Shown one piece after another: positions 44,810-53,556 of a stretch of 64,000 bases of DNA. The stretch comes from Haloarcula litorea. Its GTDB lineage: Archaea > Halobacteriota > Halobacteria > Halobacteriales > Haloarculaceae. The stretch covers positions 3,100,001 to 3,164,000 of the forward strand of contig NZ_CP119779.1 in the NCBI RefSeq assembly GCF_029338195.1, in the 5' to 3' direction. Made by a program: the position numbers and the translations under genes. The notes under the pieces were generated by a model. That model saw only the letters and a list, made by a program, of their open reading frames with translations. It was not told the DNA's origin and ran no database searches. Positions within the stretch are counted from its first letter, which is position 1, and each line of letters starts with the position of its first letter.

Positions 44810-45292
44810 ATGATCCGGCCCTTCGAGCCCGACGACGAGGACGCCCTCTGGGACTGCAAGCGGGCGTTCGAGCTGGAACTCGGGAGCGGCACCGGGAGCG
44901 AGGAGAAGGCGGCGGCCTACCGGGCGAAACTGGACGCGGAGTACCGGGCGTCGTACTTCGAGTGGGTCGACCGCTGTGTCGGGGCGAACGAGCGGACCGT
45001 CCAGGTGGCCGAACGCGAGGGCGACGTGGTCGGGTACGCCTTCGTCCTGCCGGAGTCGATGGCCCACGTCTGGGACGCCGCGGTGTTGAACGAGCTGTAC
45101 GTCGACCCCGACGCCCGCGGGACCGGCGTCGCCGACGACCTGCTGGCGGCCGCGCTCTCGGTCGCCCGGGACCAGTCGCTCCCGCTCGACCGCCTGGTCC
45201 TCGACGTCGACCCCGACAACGAACGGGCGACGGCGTTCTACGACCGCTGGGGGTTCGAACCGTGGGGCGAGATGGTCGCCCGACCGCTCTGA
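44810..45292 (+). CDS. GNAT-family N-acetyltransferase
   Basis: 160 residues. Acetyl-CoA site in LNELYVDPDARGTGVADDLLAAAL and the C-terminal DVDPDNERATAFYDRWGFEPWG. Substrate unknown. Coupled to the small CxxC protein upstream. Confidence 0.87.
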   Translation: MIRPFEPDDEDALWDCKRAFELELGSGTGSEEKAAAYRAKLDAEYRASYFEWVDRCVGANERTVQVAEREGDVVGYAFVLPESMAHVWDAAVLNELYVDPDARGTGVADDLLAAALSVARDQSLPLDRLVLDVDPDNERATAFYDRWGFEPWGEMVARPL

Positions 45293-45337
45293 TCGCCCTC
45301 CCAAACACGTAAGAGGGCGGCGCGCCCGGCGAGAACT

Positions 45338-46147
45338 ATGCCCACGGTACGCGATCTGCAGGCGATGGCGGGCGACGAGCGGATCACGATGCTGACGGCC
45401 TACGACGCGGTGACGGCCGGCATCGTCGAGTCGGCCGGCGTCGACGTCGTCCTCGTCGGGGACAGTATGGGTAACGCCGTCCTCGGCCACGACGACACGC
45501 TCCCGGTCACGGTCGACGAGATGGCCTCGCGGGTCGGGGCCGTCGCTCGCGGCACCGACGAGGCCCTGGTCGTCGCCGATATGCCGTTCCTCTCGTTCGG
45601 CGCGGACGAGGGCGAGAGCGTCAGGAACTGCGGGCGGATGCTCAAAGAGGAGGGAGCGAACGCCGTCAAGCTGGAGTCGGGACCGCACACGCTCGATCTC
45701 ACGGAACGGCTGTCGGACCTGGGGATCCCGGTGATGGCACACCTCGGCCTGACGCCACAGAGCGTCAACCAGACGGGGTACACACAGCAGGCCAGCGACC
45801 GCGATGAGGCCGCCGAGATCCTCGACCTCGCACAGGCCCACGAGGAGGCGGGAGCGTTCGCGCTCGTCCTCGAGCACGTCCCGGCGAACCTCGCGGCACA
45901 GGTCACGGCGGCCATCGACATCCCGACCATCGGGATCGGTGCCGGCGGGGGGTGTGACGGGCAAGTGCTCGTGTTCACGGACGTCGTGGGACTCGCCGAC
46001 TCCAGTCCGCCGTTCGCCGAGCAGTTCGGCGACGCGCGGGCGGAGATCGCCACCGCCGTCGAGGAGTACGTCGACGCCGTCGAGTCGGGGACCTTCCCGA
46101 GCGAGGAGCACGCGACCACGAGCGAGGAACTCGACGACCTCTACTGA
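45338..46147 (+). CDS. panB: 3-methyl-2-oxobutanoate hydroxymethyltransferase
   Basis: 269 residues. Adds hydroxymethyl to 2-oxoisovalerate to make ketopantoate for coenzyme A. RITMLTAYDAVTAGI, LVGDSMGNAVLGHDDT, AVKLESG, VMAHLGLTPQSVNQTGYTQQ (shortened) and the GIGAGGGCDGQVLVFTDVVGL segment are PanB signatures. ATG at 45338. Confidence 0.94.
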   Translation: MPTVRDLQAMAGDERITMLTAYDAVTAGIVESAGVDVVLVGDSMGNAVLGHDDTLPVTVDEMASRVGAVARGTDEALVVADMPFLSFGADEGESVRNCGRMLKEEGANAVKLESGPHTLDLTERLSDLGIPVMAHLGLTPQSVNQTGYTQQASDRDEAAEILDLAQAHEEAGAFALVLEHVPANLAAQVTAAIDIPTIGIGAGGGCDGQVLVFTDVVGLADSSPPFAEQFGDARAEIATAVEEYVDAVESGTFPSEEHATTSEELDDLY

Positions 46148-46205
46148 GATCGGCCCTGCCGGTGCAGCCCGGCCGCTTTCCCCGCCGGAGACCGGACCGG
46201 GCGAT

Positions 46206-46526
46206 ATGGGAGACGACATCGACGAAGCACGTGTACACGGCGTCGAACTGGGCGACCTGGACAGCCGGCTCTCGGAGCACGACTACCCCGCGAGCGCCGA
46301 GGAGATCGTCGAGCGGTACGGCGACGCGGAGCTCGATCTCACCGACGAGACGACGACGCTGGAGTCGGTGCTCGGCCCCCACGAGTCGACCGGGCAGACC
46401 TACGACTCGGCGGAGGCGGTCCGTACGGCGATCTACAACCTGGTGGAGGAAGACGCCGTGGGCGAGAGCGGGTACAGCGACCGCGGCGGCACCGCACGTC
46501 CCGACGACGGCACCGAGTCGCTGTAG
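46206..46526 (+). CDS. Acidic haloarchaeal protein, DUF5789-like
   Basis: 106 residues; VELGDLDSRLSEHDYPASAEEIVERYGD and LESVLGPHESTGQTYDSAEAV suggest a small helical nucleic-acid or protein adaptor. The DUF name is from memory and uncertain. No enzymatic motif. Confidence 0.6.
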   Translation: MGDDIDEARVHGVELGDLDSRLSEHDYPASAEEIVERYGDAELDLTDETTTLESVLGPHESTGQTYDSAEAVRTAIYNLVEEDAVGESGYSDRGGTARPDDGTESL

Positions 46527-46633
46527 CCGGCGTTCCCGCGGGGTGTCCGGCGGCGACGGCCGGTCGGCGATAACCCCGGCCTATCGAGCATAGGGACGGT
46601 ATTACCATTCGGCTCTCGCCGCGTCCGGTGACC

Positions 46634-46858
46634 ATGGTTGCACTACCAACTCTCGGCGGAGCGGGGCGGTCACTCGCTGCCGGAATCGCACCGCTCCAGC
46701 TCGGTGGCGGGCTGATCGAACTCGCGGTCCTCTTTTTCGTCCTCGCGATCGTGGCGGCCGTGGTCGGTGCGCGCGGCGTCGCTGGCCTCAGTATGCGAAT
46801 CGCCAAGTGGCTGGTGCTGGTCTTCCTCGTGCTCGCGGTCGTCTCGCTGCTCCTGTGA
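46634..46858 (+). CDS. DUF1328-like small membrane protein
   Basis: 74 residues (GTG at 46628 would add two). Two hydrophobic helices separated by a Gly-rich turn ([17 protein letters not shown]) match the DUF1328/YtjA pattern. Inner-membrane protein of unknown function. Confidence 0.7.
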   Translation: MVALPTLGGAGRSLAAGIAPLQLGGGLIELAVLFFVLAIVAAVVGARGVAGLSMRIAKWLVLVFLVLAVVSLLL

Positions 46859-46983
46859 ACCGGGCCGCCGGTCTCGGCCGTCGGGCCAGCGGCGACCGCG
46901 CCGTGAGCGGAGCGGCCCGGTTCCGAGTCGTCGCCGGTCGAACGGACGCCAGCGTTATCACGCTCGGGCGATCAATCACGTGT

Positions 46984-47352
46984 ATGAGCAGCACGACGAG
47001 CGATCCGGATCCGGGCGGCACCGGTCTCGAAGTGACGGAGGCCGCGGCGTCGGAGGCACTGGACCTGCTGACCGGCGAGGGGATGGACACCGACGTGGCC
47101 GGCCTGCGACTGTTCGTCCAGCAGGGCGGCTGTGCCGGCCTCTCGTACGGGATGCGGTTCGAGCACGAGCCGGAAGAGGAAGACAACGTCTTCGAGCGGC
47201 ACGATCTCCGGGTGTTCGTCGACGGGGCCAGCATCGACTACGTCGAGGGGTCGGTCCTCGACTACGAGGGCGGCTTGCAGGGGGCGGGGTTCCACGTCGA
47301 GAACCCCAACGTCGTCAGCGAGTGTGGCTGTGGCGAGTCGTTCCGGACCTGA
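46984..47352 (+). CDS. HesB/IscA-type iron-sulfur assembly protein
   Basis: 122 residues. A-type carrier signature with three cysteines: LFVQQGGCAGLSYGM, then VSECGCGESF at the end. Transfers Fe-S clusters to targets. Its stop overlaps the lipoprotein start (TGATG). Confidence 0.88.
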   Translation: MSSTTSDPDPGGTGLEVTEAAASEALDLLTGEGMDTDVAGLRLFVQQGGCAGLSYGMRFEHEPEEEDNVFERHDLRVFVDGASIDYVEGSVLDYEGGLQGAGFHVENPNVVSECGCGESFRT

Positions 47353-47810
47353 TGGGCGACCGGCCGACGCGGCGATCGGTGCTTCTGGGACTCGCGACGG
47401 TCAGCGCCGGCTGTGGCGGGTTCGGACGGGGGCCGTCCGCCACGACGACGCCGGCTCCGGTCCCGACGCCCGCGACGGCACGCTCGGAGACCGAGACGGG
47501 CGACCGCCGGGGCTTCGACGTCGCGGTCCGCAACGAGTCGTCGTACCGACGGACGGTCGTGGTGACCGCCGAGCGCGGCGACGGCGACGTGTTCGCGCGC
47601 GAGGCGACGATCCTGGCCGGTCGCGGCGTCCGGTTCGAGGACGTCGTGGCCGGTCGCCCGCCGACGAGCGACGCGGCCGACCGCGTGACGGTCGGAGTCG
47701 AGCGGCCCACCGGCGCGGAACTGGGCCGGCGGAGGGTCCAGACGACGGACACCGCACTCGTCGTCGCGACGCTGTTGCCGGACGCAGTCGAGTGGACGGC
47801 CGGCCCCTGA
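47352..47810 (+). CDS. Tat-type lipoprotein, haloarchaeal
   Basis: 152 residues: RRSVLLGLATVSAGC gives a twin-arginine signal with lipobox, so lipid at the Cys about residue 21. A Thr/Pro linker follows, then a beta-rich domain (VAVRNESSYRRTVVVTAERG). Extracytoplasmic; function unknown. Coupled to the IscA-type gene by TGATG, which is an odd pairing. Confidence 0.75.
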   Translation: MGDRPTRRSVLLGLATVSAGCGGFGRGPSATTTPAPVPTPATARSETETGDRRGFDVAVRNESSYRRTVVVTAERGDGDVFAREATILAGRGVRFEDVVAGRPPTSDAADRVTVGVERPTGAELGRRRVQTTDTALVVATLLPDAVEWTAGP

Positions 47811-47823
47811 GAGCCGCGAGGGG

Positions 47824-48024
47824 CTACTCTTCGAGCTCGAACGCGACGGTCACTTCCGCCTGGTACTCCCGGCCCTCGACGCTCGCGATCTCGACGCCGA
47901 GTTCGTCGACTTCGACCCACTTGAGGTTGTCCAGCGTCCGCTCGGCGCGCTCGATGGCGTCGTCGGCGGCGGCGTCGAAGCTCTCCGAACTCGTTCCGAT
48001 TAGGGTGATCTTCTTGAAGACCAT
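47824..48024 (-). CDS. Dodecin (flavin-binding)
   Basis: 66 residues. Dodecamer-forming flavin storage protein; Trp36 and Gln55, which stack on and hold the isoalloxazine in Halobacterium dodecin, are at the same positions ([11 protein letters not shown] and GREYQAEV). Start [12 protein letters not shown] at 48024. Length matches the family. Confidence 0.92.
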   Translation of the reverse strand: MVFKKITLIGTSSESFDAAADDAIERAERTLDNLKWVEVDELGVEIASVEGREYQAEVTVAFELEE

Positions 48025-48096
48025 CTCACCGTGAGACGACGCGCGGCCGACACATAAATCCACACCCGGGACGGCGGCGGGGCCGCCAGCGGCGGC

Positions 48097-48624
48097 TCAC
48101 TGCGGCGGTTCGTCGACGCCGGCCGCCGGGACGACGTGGTCGGCGACGACCAAGATCGCGATCGCGAACAGGATGATTGCCGCCTCGAACAGGCTCGTGA
48201 GCAGCCCCAGACCGACGATGAGCGTGGTCGCGCAGGCGGGCGCGTGTCGGAGGTCGGTCCGGAGCATCGCGGCTGTGGTCAGGCCGACGGAGACGAACCC
48301 GGCACCGACCAGTCGCAACCCCGGAAGCGACAGGGCCGGCGGGATGTCGGTGACCGCCAGCCCCGGTGCCAGGGCGTGGTAGGCGAGCAAGCCGGCGAGG
48401 ACGCCGAACAGGTGGCCCCCGACGGTTCGCTGCCACTTGCTCGTCGCCGCCGAGGGCGTCACCGCCAGGGCGTAGGCGGAGGGACCGAGGCTCGGGAACA
48501 GGAACGGTTCGCCGGTCGCCCAGGCCAGCACCACGAGCAGCGCGAGGAGGCTCAGCGTCCGACCGGTCGAGAGGGCGGCCTCGCTCGTCGTGGGCCGGCC
48601 TTCGAGCGGTTCGAAGAGGTTCAT
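48097..48624 (-). CDS. HPP-family membrane protein
   Basis: 175 residues, four to five helices. FPSLGPSAYALAVTPSAATSKWQRTVGGH (split here) carries the HPP family core and the conserved GH; AACATTLIVGLGLL-like end region reads ACATTLIVGLGLLTSLFEA. Nitrite-transport has been proposed for HPP proteins in general; here unknown. ATG at 48624. Confidence 0.8.
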   Translation of the reverse strand: MNLFEPLEGRPTTSEAALSTGRTLSLLALLVVLAWATGEPFLFPSLGPSAYALAVTPSAATSKWQRTVGGHLFGVLAGLLAYHALAPGLAVTDIPPALSLPGLRLVGAGFVSVGLTTAAMLRTDLRHAPACATTLIVGLGLLTSLFEAAIILFAIAILVVADHVVPAAGVDEPPQ

Positions 48625-48726
48625 AACCCGGGTTGATCGGCCTGCGGGAAATGCACGGTGACTCGGGGGAGAGCCGAGGACACCCACAGTGGCCATCCAC
48701 GGACGGACTTCGCTTGCAAGCATCAG

Positions 48727-48734
48727 TTTTATTC
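48727..48734 (+). promoter_or_regulatory. TATA-like box of the decayed DUF389 gene
   Basis: TTTTATTC, 24-31 bases before a GTG at 48758, the family-like start. Confidence 0.5.
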
Positions 48735-48757
48735 AGCGAATGAGGTACGTATCCGGT

Positions 48758-49718
48758 GTGCGACTCGTTCAGACGCGCGTAGCCGAGGAAGCGCGCGAGT
48801 CGGTCCTCGAGGAACTCGACGACGAGGACGTGGAGTACATCGTCGCGGACGAGGGCGGGGACAGCGACGCGATGATCGTCTACTTCCCGCTTCCCGACGG
48901 CGCGGTCGAGAAGGTGCTCGACCGCCGCGGCGGCGGTGATCCGGTGGGGGTACCTGGTCCCGCCGCGGCTGGCGATCGAGAACATCACGCAGGTGAACGC
49001 GTTCTCGATCCCGATCGTCCTCACGTTCGTCATCGCCGTCTTCGCCGGAGCGGCCGGGGCGCTGGCCCTCGCGACCGACCTCTCGGTCTCGCTTGCGGGG
49101 GTCGCGGTCGCCGCCGCCATCGTTCCCGCCGCGGCGGCCATCGGGCTCGGCATCGTCTGGGCGAAACCGGCGCTTGCCCTCGGCGCGATGGTCCTGCTCC
49201 TGATGAACGTGTTGCTGATCAACGTCTCGGCGTTCCTCGCGCTGACCGCCTTCGGCTACCGCTCGGAGTCGTCGACCCGGGTTCGGGACTCCCTCCGAGT
49301 GGACGGCCGGACGGTCGGCTACGGGGCACTCGCCGCCGTCGTCGCGGTCCTGCTCGTCGCGTCCGTCGCGAGCACGGTCCAGTACCTGTTCCTCGTCGAG
49401 ACGGTGAACCACAACGCGAACGAGGTCTTCGACCGGGAGGAGTACCGGGACCTCGAACTCATCGACATCCAGACCGACTACAGCGGCCCGAGCGTGCTGG
49501 CGGGGCAGCGGGAACGAAGCGGTTCCGTCACGGTCGTCGTCGGGCGGCGGACGACCGCGGAGTACCCGCGACTCGCGCCGGTGCTCCGGGACCGGATCGC
49601 CGCGGACGTGGCGAGGGCGGTGACCGTCCGCGTCCGGTTCGTGGAGTACCAGGTGGCGACGCCGAACTCGCTCGGCGGTGCCGGTGTCGCTTCGACGGTC
49701 GGGACGGCGCGAGCGTGA
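48758..49718 (+). pseudogene. DUF389 membrane protein, internally deleted and frameshifted
   Basis: The first 58 residues (VRLVQTRVAEEARESVLEEL... to VEKVLDRR) match the N-terminal ferredoxin-like domain of the family. The frame then changes near 48925-48950, and the second frame resumes as WGYLVPPRLAIENITQVNAF followed by membrane helices and the GIVWAKPALALGAMVLLLMNVLLIN region (shortened) that normally come later. By family memory, roughly 130-170 residues holding the first membrane helices are missing. The downstream frame could still give a 260-residue membrane protein from GTG 48936, so partial function is not excluded. Confidence 0.7.
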
Positions 49719-49735
49719 GCGCAGTGGCGGGCGAG

Positions 49736-50395
49736 TCAGTGGCTTCGGTCGTCGAGCCAGCCTTCGAGGTGGCCGACGACGTCCGAGAGGTGAGCGGTGC
49801 CCCACACCGCGACGACGACGGCACCGACCGTGTCGAACACCAGATCCATCATCGTGTCCTCGAGGCCGTACTGCGTGAGGACGGCCTCGCCGCCGAAGCT
49901 GTCGGCCGCCAGTCCGATGGCGAACTCGATGACCTCCCAGAGCACGCCGAAGGCGAGCACGAACAGGAGGATGAACACGAAGACGAACCGCGACGGGAAG
50001 TGGACCGCGTCCGAGTGCCGATCCAGCGCCCGGACGGTCGTGTACCCGACCGCGGCGACGAGCGACGACGAGAGCGCGTGCGTGACGCTGTCCCACCACG
50101 GGATGCCGGCGTAGAAGTTGGCTTCGGCCCCGGGGAGTCCGAGGACGCCGAGCGCGTGGAGGAAGACGGCCGTCGTGATCCACAGCGTCAGCGCGGGATC
50201 GAGCGCGATCCCGTAGTCGCGTTCGAGCAGGGGCGGGAGCTGCGTGACCGCGAGCCCGACGGCGGTGTTGACGATCACACCGGTGTCGCCGGTCCAGACG
50301 CCGATTGCGAATATCCCGACCATCGTCAGCGTCATCGCGCGGGTGGCCTGGCGCTGCCGTCGGTGGCCGATCCCGAGGTAGTCACGGACTCTCAC
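49736..50395 (-). CDS. DUF2238-like integral membrane protein
   Basis: 219 residues with about six helices. The FGVLWEVIEFAIGLAADSF and TMMDLVFDTVGAVVVAVWG segments are typical of the DUF2238 family (function unknown). Overlaps the upstream membrane-protein gene by 14 bases and is probably co-transcribed. Confidence 0.75.
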   Translation of the reverse strand: MRVRDYLGIGHRRQRQATRAMTLTMVGIFAIGVWTGDTGVIVNTAVGLAVTQLPPLLERDYGIALDPALTLWITTAVFLHALGVLGLPGAEANFYAGIPWWDSVTHALSSSLVAAVGYTTVRALDRHSDAVHFPSRFVFVFILLFVLAFGVLWEVIEFAIGLAADSFGGEAVLTQYGLEDTMMDLVFDTVGAVVVAVWGTAHLSDVVGHLEGWLDDRSH

Positions 50396-51011
50396 TGCTG
50401 GGCGTCACCTCCCGCGGGATCCGCTCGGGGCCGATCTGTCGACGCACGTAGACGGCGAAGACGACGCCGGCTCCGACGCCGGCGATCGTCGAGGCGACGA
50501 ACTCCCACATCACCGCCTCCTCGATGGCGTGTTCCGTGAGCGCGGGGTCGAGCAGGAACGTCGTCCCGAGCGTCAGGTCCGCTACCCAGCGGACGACCGC
50601 CCAGACGCCCGCGGTCGCCATCGTCGTGACGGCGACGAACACGACCGCGAACCGGGACGACATCCGAACGGGGGTGAAGACGTGGAGTTCGACGGCGACG
50701 ATGAGCGCGATGGCCGCCACCGAGAGATACGTCGCGAGGTTCCCGGTGACCGGGACCGTGGACAGCAGGCGGCCGACGACCGGGAGCGCCGCGAGCAACA
50801 GCATCTCCCAGGGGAGCATCGCGTATCGGTTCCGAAGCAGTACTGGCGGGAGCAGGGCCAGCGCGGCGACCGTCGCAGCGAACGCGGCCCACAACAACTG
50901 CCCGTCGAGGACAGCTCCCGCGACGACCGACAGGAGGAGTGCGACCAGCCCCCACCCAAGCGTCGCGTTCGTCCGCTTCTCGCGGAGCAACGCAGTCACA
51001 TCCCGACTCAT
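50382..51011 (-). CDS. Multi-pass membrane protein related in plan to its neighbour
   Basis: 209 residues, five to six helices, starting MSRDVTALLREKRTNATLGW. A TEHAIEEAVMWEFVASTIAGVGAG segment recalls the WEVIEFA segment of the downstream protein, so the pair may be distant paralogues. Function unknown. Confidence 0.7.
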   Translation of the reverse strand: MSRDVTALLREKRTNATLGWGLVALLLSVVAGAVLDGQLLWAAFAATVAALALLPPVLLRNRYAMLPWEMLLLAALPVVGRLLSTVPVTGNLATYLSVAAIALIVAVELHVFTPVRMSSRFAVVFVAVTTMATAGVWAVVRWVADLTLGTTFLLDPALTEHAIEEAVMWEFVASTIAGVGAGVVFAVYVRRQIGPERIPREVTPSSESP

Positions 51012-51053
51012 ATCCCCGTGGAACGGGGCGAAGTGGAAAACAGTATCGGCGGA

Positions 51054-51968
51054 TCAGAGCAGGCCGTACGCCACCGCGTAGGCGACTGCCGCCAGCGTGA
51101 CGGCGGTCAGGCCGGTGACCAGCGCACGGAGGCGCGTGTCGTCGCCGGAGAGCGGCCGAACCGGTGCGCCGACGACCCCGACCGCGAGGACGCTGAACAC
51201 GAAGTGCGCCGAGTCCGCGAGCGTCGGGGCCGGGAGCGCGAGCGCGGCCGCGGCGTAGCCGGCTCCCAGCGACGCCCGCGGCGAGACCAGCTCGCGGAGT
51301 CGGTGGCCCGACAGCCGGACGTAGGCTCTGACGGCCAGCCAGACGACGCCGAGTTCGAGCGCGAACGCCGCCAGCAGGTGGCCGGTCGGGTCGGGGTACA
51401 GCAGGACCCGCTCGGTCACCAGCGCCACGTCCAGCGGGTACAGCAGCGGCGGCGGCGACCCGGTGAACAGGTCCCCGAACGGGTGCGAGAGCAGTCCGAC
51501 GAGCGCGACCCCGAACGTCGCGGCCGCTCCGACGTCGCACCGTCTCGCGACGGCGGCCACGGCCAGTCCGGCGAGGGCGTACACGAGGACGACGACGCCA
51601 CCGACGGCACCGCTGCCGACCGCGCCGACGGCGACGAGCGCGGCCACGAGCGCTGCCGAGGCCGCCCGTGCCGACCGCCGTTCGGTGGCCCAGAGGCCGA
51701 CGGCGACGGCGAGGACGGTCCCCATCGCGAGCGAGTGGGTCGGGCCGCGGTGGATGACGTTGGCCGTCGCCCAGAACGCGTCCGGCCCCAGCGTCTGGAC
51801 CGAGCGCAACGCGAGGCCGACCGGCGCGTACACCACGTCCACGTCGGGGACGGCGGCGAACAGGCCGGCGACGGCACCGAGCCGGAGCGACCGCTCGGGG
51901 GACCGGCCGAGCCGCCGTGCCGCCGTCGCGACGACGGCGAACGCAAGCAGTGCGTGCCCGACGAACAT
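51054..51968 (-). CDS. DUF457 membrane-bound metal-dependent hydrolase
   Basis: 304 residues. Conserved MFVGHALLAFA start, PDVDVVYAP and VIHRGPTHSLAMG motifs (putative metal ligands His and Asp) and LLSHPFGDLFTGSPPPLLYPL, with about eight helices. Family of unknown substrate. ATG at 51968. Confidence 0.85.
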   Translation of the reverse strand: MFVGHALLAFAVVATAARRLGRSPERSLRLGAVAGLFAAVPDVDVVYAPVGLALRSVQTLGPDAFWATANVIHRGPTHSLAMGTVLAVAVGLWATERRSARAASAALVAALVAVGAVGSGAVGGVVVLVYALAGLAVAAVARRCDVGAAATFGVALVGLLSHPFGDLFTGSPPPLLYPLDVALVTERVLLYPDPTGHLLAAFALELGVVWLAVRAYVRLSGHRLRELVSPRASLGAGYAAAALALPAPTLADSAHFVFSVLAVGVVGAPVRPLSGDDTRLRALVTGLTAVTLAAVAYAVAYGLL

Positions 51969-52035
51969 ACCGGTCGTTCGGCGGCAGACGACATAAGTTC
52001 CGCGTGGCAACGGGTGACGGTCCCGCGGGGCGGCG

Positions 52036-52578
52036 TCACTCGCTCGAATCGACCTTCGTCCAGCGTTTCTCGATGTCGGCGTTGGCCCGGACCACCGTGT
52101 CGCCGTCGACGTCGAAACGGGTCTTGCGGAGTTCGATGGCAGCCACCTCGCCGGTCGTGTCGCCGGCGGTGATCGTGTCTCCGGGGTTGAAATCCGGATC
52201 TCGGAGGAGGTAGACGCCCGCGACGGCGTCGGCGATCATCCCCGAGAGCGCGTAGGAGACCCCCAGCGCCAGGAACCCGGTCGCGGTGCCGAGCGACGCG
52301 GCGACGAGCGTCAGACCGACGATGGAGAGAAAGGAGAGGCCGACGGCGAACCAGAGGAAGACGAGCACGAGCGCGGCGACGAACTGCCGGTAGACGGGGG
52401 CCTCCCCCGGGAAGAGGCGGCGAAGCGCGAACCGGACGACCACCATCACGAGTCTGATGGCGATCGCGGCGATGATCAGGAAGACGAGTCCCGAGAGCAG
52501 GTCCGGGAGGACCGCGCTCGCGTCTCGCAGCAGTTCGTCGAGCGCGTCCGTGACGGCGTTCTGGAGCACGGACGGCAA
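52036..52578 (-). CDS. Short MscS-family mechanosensitive channel
   Basis: 180 residues. Three N-terminal helices, pore helix ASLGTATGFLALGVSYALSGM, then the start of the beta domain (YLLRDPDFNPGDTITAGDTTGEV). The usual C-terminal alpha/beta domain is absent, so this is a minimal form. Osmotic safety valve is inferred. Confidence 0.8.
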   Translation of the reverse strand: MPSVLQNAVTDALDELLRDASAVLPDLLSGLVFLIIAAIAIRLVMVVVRFALRRLFPGEAPVYRQFVAALVLVFLWFAVGLSFLSIVGLTLVAASLGTATGFLALGVSYALSGMIADAVAGVYLLRDPDFNPGDTITAGDTTGEVAAIELRKTRFDVDGDTVVRANADIEKRWTKVDSSE

Positions 52579-52611
52579 CTCACACGGGGTCGGTGTAAGT
52601 GTTTGGCGCGG

Positions 52612-52920
52612 CTACCCCGTCGAATCCGGTCGGACCACGTCGTAGCCGCCGTCCTCGCGGACCCCGAGGACGGCCCAGTCGTAGCTCGGGTCCCGGCGGC
52701 CGAGTCGGCGGCCGAGGTCCGCAGCGGTCGCCGCCGGTGTGACGAAACAGTGGATCTCCCCGGACTCCGGGAGCGGGTCGTCGTCGTCCAGGACGGTCAC
52801 CGTGACGGTCCGCCACTTGTGTTCGGCTCTGAGTCCGCCCTCGGTGCGCGACACGCTGTAGCCGATGTCGTCGAAGAACGACCGGGCCTGCTCGTCGAGT
52901 GATGTGGTAGCGACACCCAT
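52612..52920 (-). CDS. Small haloarchaeal protein of unknown function
   Basis: 102 residues: MGVATTSLDEQARSFFDDIGYSV, then an alternating pattern KWRTVTVTVL and DGGYDVVRP, alpha/beta. Seems restricted to haloarchaea by flavour; function unknown. Confidence 0.65.
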   Translation of the reverse strand: MGVATTSLDEQARSFFDDIGYSVSRTEGGLRAEHKWRTVTVTVLDDDDPLPESGEIHCFVTPAATAADLGRRLGRRDPSYDWAVLGVREDGGYDVVRPDSTG

Positions 52921-52991
52921 CTGTCACGGTCTACCACGCCCCCTCGTATAAACGTTCCTCCCAGATGACTAGACGACACTCCCCGTCTCGT

Positions 52992-53231
52992 TCACTCGTG
53001 GGCGGCGTCCCACTCCTCGGCCTTGCGGAGGTTGCTACAGTCGTTACAGCGGATGCGTCCCATCGCGTCCATCGCGTTGTTGAACGTCTCGCAGTTGCCA
53101 CAGAAGTAGCCCCAGCGGCGCTCCCGGTCGGCGTCGAGGTAGACGACGAAGAACGGTCCTTTCGTGCCCGTGTCGCCCTCGCTCCGGTCAACGTACAGCC
53201 GCTCGCCGTCGGGCCCCTCGCGTTCGTCCAT
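52992..53231 (-). CDS. Small two-CxxC protein (DUF5816-like)
   Basis: 79 residues from ATG 53231. YFCGNCETFNNAMDAMGRIRCNDCSNL shows two CxxC pairs, a single zinc ribbon; FVVYLDADRERRWGY precedes it. Nucleic-acid or protein adaptor suspected. Confidence 0.75.
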   Translation of the reverse strand: MDEREGPDGERLYVDRSEGDTGTKGPFFVVYLDADRERRWGYFCGNCETFNNAMDAMGRIRCNDCSNLRKAEEWDAAHE

Positions 53232-53275
53232 AGCCCGACCTGTCGGGCCAGCGGCTAAACCACTGCGATCCGGGG

Positions 53276-53419
53276 CTACCGTCCGAGGTACGCCTCGAAG
53301 CAGGTGGGACAGTAGTCGATCCCGGCGGCCATCGGGAGGACGCTCACGAGTCTGAACGCCTCGTTGCACTTCGCACAGATGGTCGGTTCGCCGTCGCCCC
53401 GGGGGTTCGCTCCGGCCAT
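53276..53419 (-). CDS. 47-residue two-CxxC zinc-ribbon microprotein
   Basis: Reading on the minus strand from ATG 53419: MAGANPRGDGEPTICAKCNE, then DYCPTCFEAYLGR at the end. Two CxxC pairs 22 residues apart suggest one zinc ribbon. A TATA box (TATATAT) lies 25-31 bases upstream, so a leaderless transcript is likely. Easily missed because of size. Such small zinc proteins are a known haloarchaeal class, with roles found for only a few. Confidence 0.75.
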   Translation of the reverse strand: MAGANPRGDGEPTICAKCNEAFRLVSVLPMAAGIDYCPTCFEAYLGR

Positions 53420-53443
53420 AGCACCCCTAAGAACGGTCCCCGG

Positions 53444-53450
53444 ATATATA
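53444..53450 (-). promoter_or_regulatory. TATA box of the 47-residue zinc protein
   Basis: TATATAT on the minus strand, 25-31 bases before ATG 53419. Confidence 0.6.
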
Positions 53451-53556
53451 CCTGGCGGGTGGTGTAATATCTACGTCCAGAGCAGACGAAACTTTCGTCT
53501 GACACGACGCGGGCGGAGACGGAAGGGATTTGCCAGTCGGTGGCGTTACGCCGACG

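Noticed and set aside
48689-48757. ATG at 48740 as the start of the DUF389 gene
   Set aside because: The family begins at VRLVQ; GTG 48758 lies at leaderless distance from the TATA-like box.
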